Source: Sulfurovum sp. TSL6
GTDB taxonomy: Bacteria > Campylobacterota > Campylobacteria > Campylobacterales > Sulfurovaceae
Direction: 5' to 3'
Length of the DNA stretch: 64,000 nt
Assembly: GCF_019972115.1 (NCBI RefSeq)
Contig: NZ_BPFJ01000001.1
Coordinates: 959,960-1,023,959, forward strand
Of the stretch, positions 61,548 to 64,000 are shown piece after piece. A program made the position numbers and the translations under genes. Each line of letters starts with the position of its first letter. Position 1 is the stretch's first letter. The notes under the pieces were generated by a model. The model was not told where the DNA came from and searched no databases. It saw only the letters and a list, made by a program, of their open reading frames with translations.

Positions 61548-62998
61548 CTATGTATCCTTTTTCTAAACATTGGCATTATCTGTTCTAAAAAGTAAATATA
61601 GGAACCTGTATTCATCAGATAGTTGATAAGGATATATACAAAAGTAAATATACTTCCTTTTATCATTAACATGATAATGTTTATTTGATTTAAATTCTCA
61701 GTAATTAAGTTCGTAAAAATAACTACAAAAATTGCAATACTAGCTTGCACAACAAAAGGCTTTGCAAATATTATGAATGATAATTTAATTTCACGTGAGG
61801 CAAATAAAATATTTAAAAAGAGATCCCATAGTCCGACAACTATCAAACCATATAGAAAGGCGTCCATGCCCCAAATATATAAGACTCCGAAATTAATAAA
61901 TGCTATTAGTACCTTATAAATTGCCATTCGTAACACAATCTTAGATTTTCCTCTACTCATTAGTATATTCATCAATAAAGCACCTATAGGACGTACAAAC
62001 CCACTTAAAACAAGAATCTTAAAAATATATACAGACGGCAACCACTTATCTCCAAACAGTAAAACAATGAGTTCTTCGGAAACAAGATATAAAACACCAA
62101 GAAGCAAGAATGTAACAAAATTAATAATCCCAAACCCTTTTATCACAATTTGTTGAAATCTAAGCAGATTATTTTGTACTTTACTTAGCACTGGGAATAG
62201 AATGCTCATTAAACTCTCAGACGAATATCTGATTACAAAAAGATTTAATGATTTTGCCCGCTGATAGAATCCTAAAGATGTAGCATCAAAAAGTTTACCT
62301 ATGATCATATAGTCTAACCGTGTAAAAACATTATCTATTAATCCTGTAAGAAACATTCTAAAACCAAATCCCCATAAGTGTAATAGTGCTTTGAATGAAA
62401 ACTGTAAAGATGGTTTCCAGTGTGCTGTACTCCAGATCAGAACATTATAGATGATACCTTGCAATAAATTCTGTGTAACTAAACTCCAAACCCCTGCACC
62501 ATAAAAAGCCAATAATACACCGACTACTCCACTTGTGAATGCAGAGATAAGACTCATCTTGTTTATAATTTTATAATTTAATTCTTTTCTTAATTTGACA
62601 CTTTGAACACTGGATAATGCAGAGAGGATAAATGCAACTGACATCACTTCAGCTAAAGGGATCAATTCCGTATTGTTATAAAAATCAGCTATTTGTGATG
62701 CAGAAAAATAAATGATGAGACTTAAAAGAGAAGCAATAAAAATGTTGAAATAAAAAACAGAACTATAGTGGATAGGTAAAACTCTACGGCGTTGTATCAA
62801 TGCGCCACCAAGACCTACATCAGTAAAGATTTCAGCGATCCCTATGATTACCATCACCATAGCGATCAAGCCAAATTCGGACGGTTCTAGTAACCTTGCT
62901 AAAAATATGGAAATGACAAAACCCATTCCACTGCGGGCTATCTTTCCAAAAAAATCCCAGATAAAGGCTATTTTGGCTTTTTCTTTTAAATTATCCAA
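61544..62998 (-). CDS. Wzx-type polysaccharide flippase (MOP superfamily)
   Basis: The 484-residue protein has about 12 to 14 membrane helices. Its start FIWDFFGKIARSGMGFVISI then FLARLLEPSEFGLIAMV is typical of the WcaJ-locus/TuaB branch of lipopolysaccharide translocases, with GGALIQRRR and AKSLNLFVIRYSSESL further in. It should flip the undecaprenyl-linked repeat unit for a polymerase. The product precedes, and is coupled to, the GT2 gene. Confidence 0.9.
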   Translation of the reverse strand: MDNLKEKAKIAFIWDFFGKIARSGMGFVISIFLARLLEPSEFGLIAMVMVIIGIAEIFTDVGLGGALIQRRRVLPIHYSSVFYFNIFIASLLSLIIYFSASQIADFYNNTELIPLAEVMSVAFILSALSSVQSVKLRKELNYKIINKMSLISAFTSGVVGVLLAFYGAGVWSLVTQNLLQGIIYNVLIWSTAHWKPSLQFSFKALLHLWGFGFRMFLTGLIDNVFTRLDYMIIGKLFDATSLGFYQRAKSLNLFVIRYSSESLMSILFPVLSKVQNNLLRFQQIVIKGFGIINFVTFLLLGVLYLVSEELIVLLFGDKWLPSVYIFKILVLSGFVRPIGALLMNILMSRGKSKIVLRMAIYKVLIAFINFGVLYIWGMDAFLYGLIVVGLWDLFLNILFASREIKLSFIIFAKPFVVQASIAIFVVIFTNLITENLNQINIIMLMIKGSIFTFVYILINYLMNTGSYIYFLEQIMPMFRKRIHR

Positions 62999-63067
62999 GA
63001 TAAAAAAGTCCTAATATAAATCTGGAGTAGCCATTATGACTACTCCATATATAATTCAAAGAAAAGA

Positions 63068-64000
63068 TTATTTGATAAATCTTCGTCTAAATGGGTAGAA
63101 GAGTCCTAAGGCTATCATAAGTAGGAACGTCATATCAAAGTTCTTACTATTAGGGTTATATGTACAACCACCACCACTACTATTCGCAACAACTGTATCT
63201 ATACTTGTATCCTCTACCACATTTACGGTTCTTGTGACCTGAGTAGCTTCATTGCCAGCAGAATCATTGACATCATAGGTCACTATATATTGTCCAAGTA
63301 CATCGGTATCAACTGGATTAACTGTTACAATATTTCCTGTAATGTTACCATCTACATTATCCACTGCAGTAGCACCAGCATCTATGTATACACTTCCTTT
63401 CAAAACATTGATCGGAGTATCTCCAAGCAGAGTAATAATAGGGATAGTACCATCAACAACATTCACTATTCTTGTAACCTGTGTAGCTGCGTTGCCTGCA
63501 GAATCATTGACATCATAGGTCACTGTATATTGTCCAAGTACATCGGTATCAACTGGATTGACTGTTACAATATTTCCTGTAATATTGCCATCTATATTAT
63601 CCACTGCAGTAGCACCGTCATCAATATATGTGCTTCCTTGCCAAACATCTATCGGTGTATTTCCAATGAGAGTAATCACCGGCGGTGTTGCATCCGCCGT
63701 CACGGTCACTGTTCTTGTGACTTGAGTGGCTGCATTTCCTGCAGAATCATTGACATCATAGGTCACAGTATAGACTCCTACAGTATTGATATCTACAGGA
63801 TTGACTGTCACGATATTTGCTGTGATGTCCCCATCAATATTATCAGAAGCTGTTGCCCCTTCATCAGTATAGGCAGTTCCCAGCTCTATGGATACATCTG
63901 AACCGGTAAGGGTAATCACCGGTGGTGTTGCATCCGCCGTCACGGTCACTGTTCTTGTGACTTGAGTGGCTGCATTTCCTGCAGAATCATTGACATCATA
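63068..64000 (-). CDS. Ig-like (DUF5011-type) repeat surface protein, 3' part only
   Basis: The gene runs off the right edge, so the N-terminus is missing. At least four 80-residue repeats are seen, each with PxITLxGxxxIxxxxGxxYxDxGATAxDNxDG and YTVTYDVNDSAGNAATQVTR, typical of bacterial Ig-like DUF5011/HYR modules. The C-terminus is SSGGGCTYNPNSKNFD, a hydrophobic helix (MTFLLMIALGLFYP) and FRRRFIK: a Gly-rich block with Cys, a membrane span and a basic end, as in tripartite CTERM sorting signals. It is probably processed and anchored at the outer surface. Confidence 0.82.
   Translation of the reverse strand, partial: YDVNDSAGNAATQVTRTVTVTADATPPVITLTGSDVSIELGTAYTDEGATASDNIDGDITANIVTVNPVDINTVGVYTVTYDVNDSAGNAATQVTRTVTVTADATPPVITLIGNTPIDVWQGSTYIDDGATAVDNIDGNITGNIVTVNPVDTDVLGQYTVTYDVNDSAGNAATQVTRIVNVVDGTIPIITLLGDTPINVLKGSVYIDAGATAVDNVDGNITGNIVTVNPVDTDVLGQYIVTYDVNDSAGNEATQVTRTVNVVEDTSIDTVVANSSGGGCTYNPNSKNFDMTFLLMIALGLFYPFRRRFIK
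63227..64000 (-). repeat. 240-base tandem repeats in the Ig-like protein gene
   Basis: Units repeat every 240 bases (boundaries near 63227, 63467, 63707, 63947). The last two are almost identical over the sequence around ATGCAACACC-GGTGATTAC and the YDVNDSAGN block, indicating recent duplication or gene conversion. Confidence 0.85.

Noticed and set aside
63290..63901. 203-codon plus-strand frame with Cys/Ile-rich repeats
   Set aside because: Antisense reading of the 240-base Ig-like repeats.

Overview
This AT-rich window most resembles a free-living, aquatic Campylobacterota (epsilonproteobacterial) chromosome of the Sulfurovum/Sulfurimonas type. The case rests on base composition, a FadL-type porin, a cbpA-hspR heat-shock pair, frequent TTG starts behind AAGG ribosome sites, and many RND and c-di-GMP functions. 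The genus is inferred from gene content; no rRNA or other marker gene is present. I found no tRNA, rRNA, CRISPR array, prophage or intact insertion sequence.

Left third (1-28 kb): envelope and transport. A FadL-like porin is followed by an RND pump encoded as two half-genes, whose second half has a long cytoplasmic tail of four repeats plus a TPR. Next come a histone-deacetylase-family amidohydrolase with a small coiled-coil protein, three tandem SYLF lipid-binding paralogues, a radical SAM/SPASM protein, an MMPL-LolA-like-DUF1302 cassette, a TetR-controlled RND tripartite pump with a clear operator, a PAP2 phosphatase and a pqiAABC lipid-transport operon with PqiA split in two. A DagK-like kinase and a PIF1/RecD2-like helicase close this part.

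Middle (28-35 kb): housekeeping genes. These are a YgjP-type peptidase, a CitE-like lyase, MltB, a GGDEF-EAL protein, hspR-cbpA behind a near-consensus promoter, a rhodanese and a TrmH-type methyltransferase.

Right half (35-63 kb): a Wzx/Wzy-type exopolysaccharide locus. It carries Wza- and Wzc-like export proteins, a WecA-like initiating transferase, seven glycosyltransferases, a candidate polymerase, a Wzx flippase and modifying enzymes (polysaccharide deacetylase, hexapeptide acetyltransferase, AlgI-like MBOAT with an SGNH-like partner, PIG-L deacetylase, heparinase II/III-like lyase). Its transcription is split into several opposing units.

The most striking element lies inside this locus at 39.8-42.5 kb. 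Three c-di-GMP-I (GEMM-I) riboswitch aptamers stand there, two in tandem before a large repeat-containing lipoprotein and one before a small paralogous lipoprotein followed by an exported beta-helix protein. The paralogy includes the leader, so a riboswitch-lipoprotein module appears to have been duplicated. The working model is that c-di-GMP adjusts surface lipoproteins and a matrix-associated beta-helix protein alongside exopolysaccharide synthesis. The window ends inside a gene for an Ig-like repeat surface protein with a Cys-containing C-terminal sorting signal.
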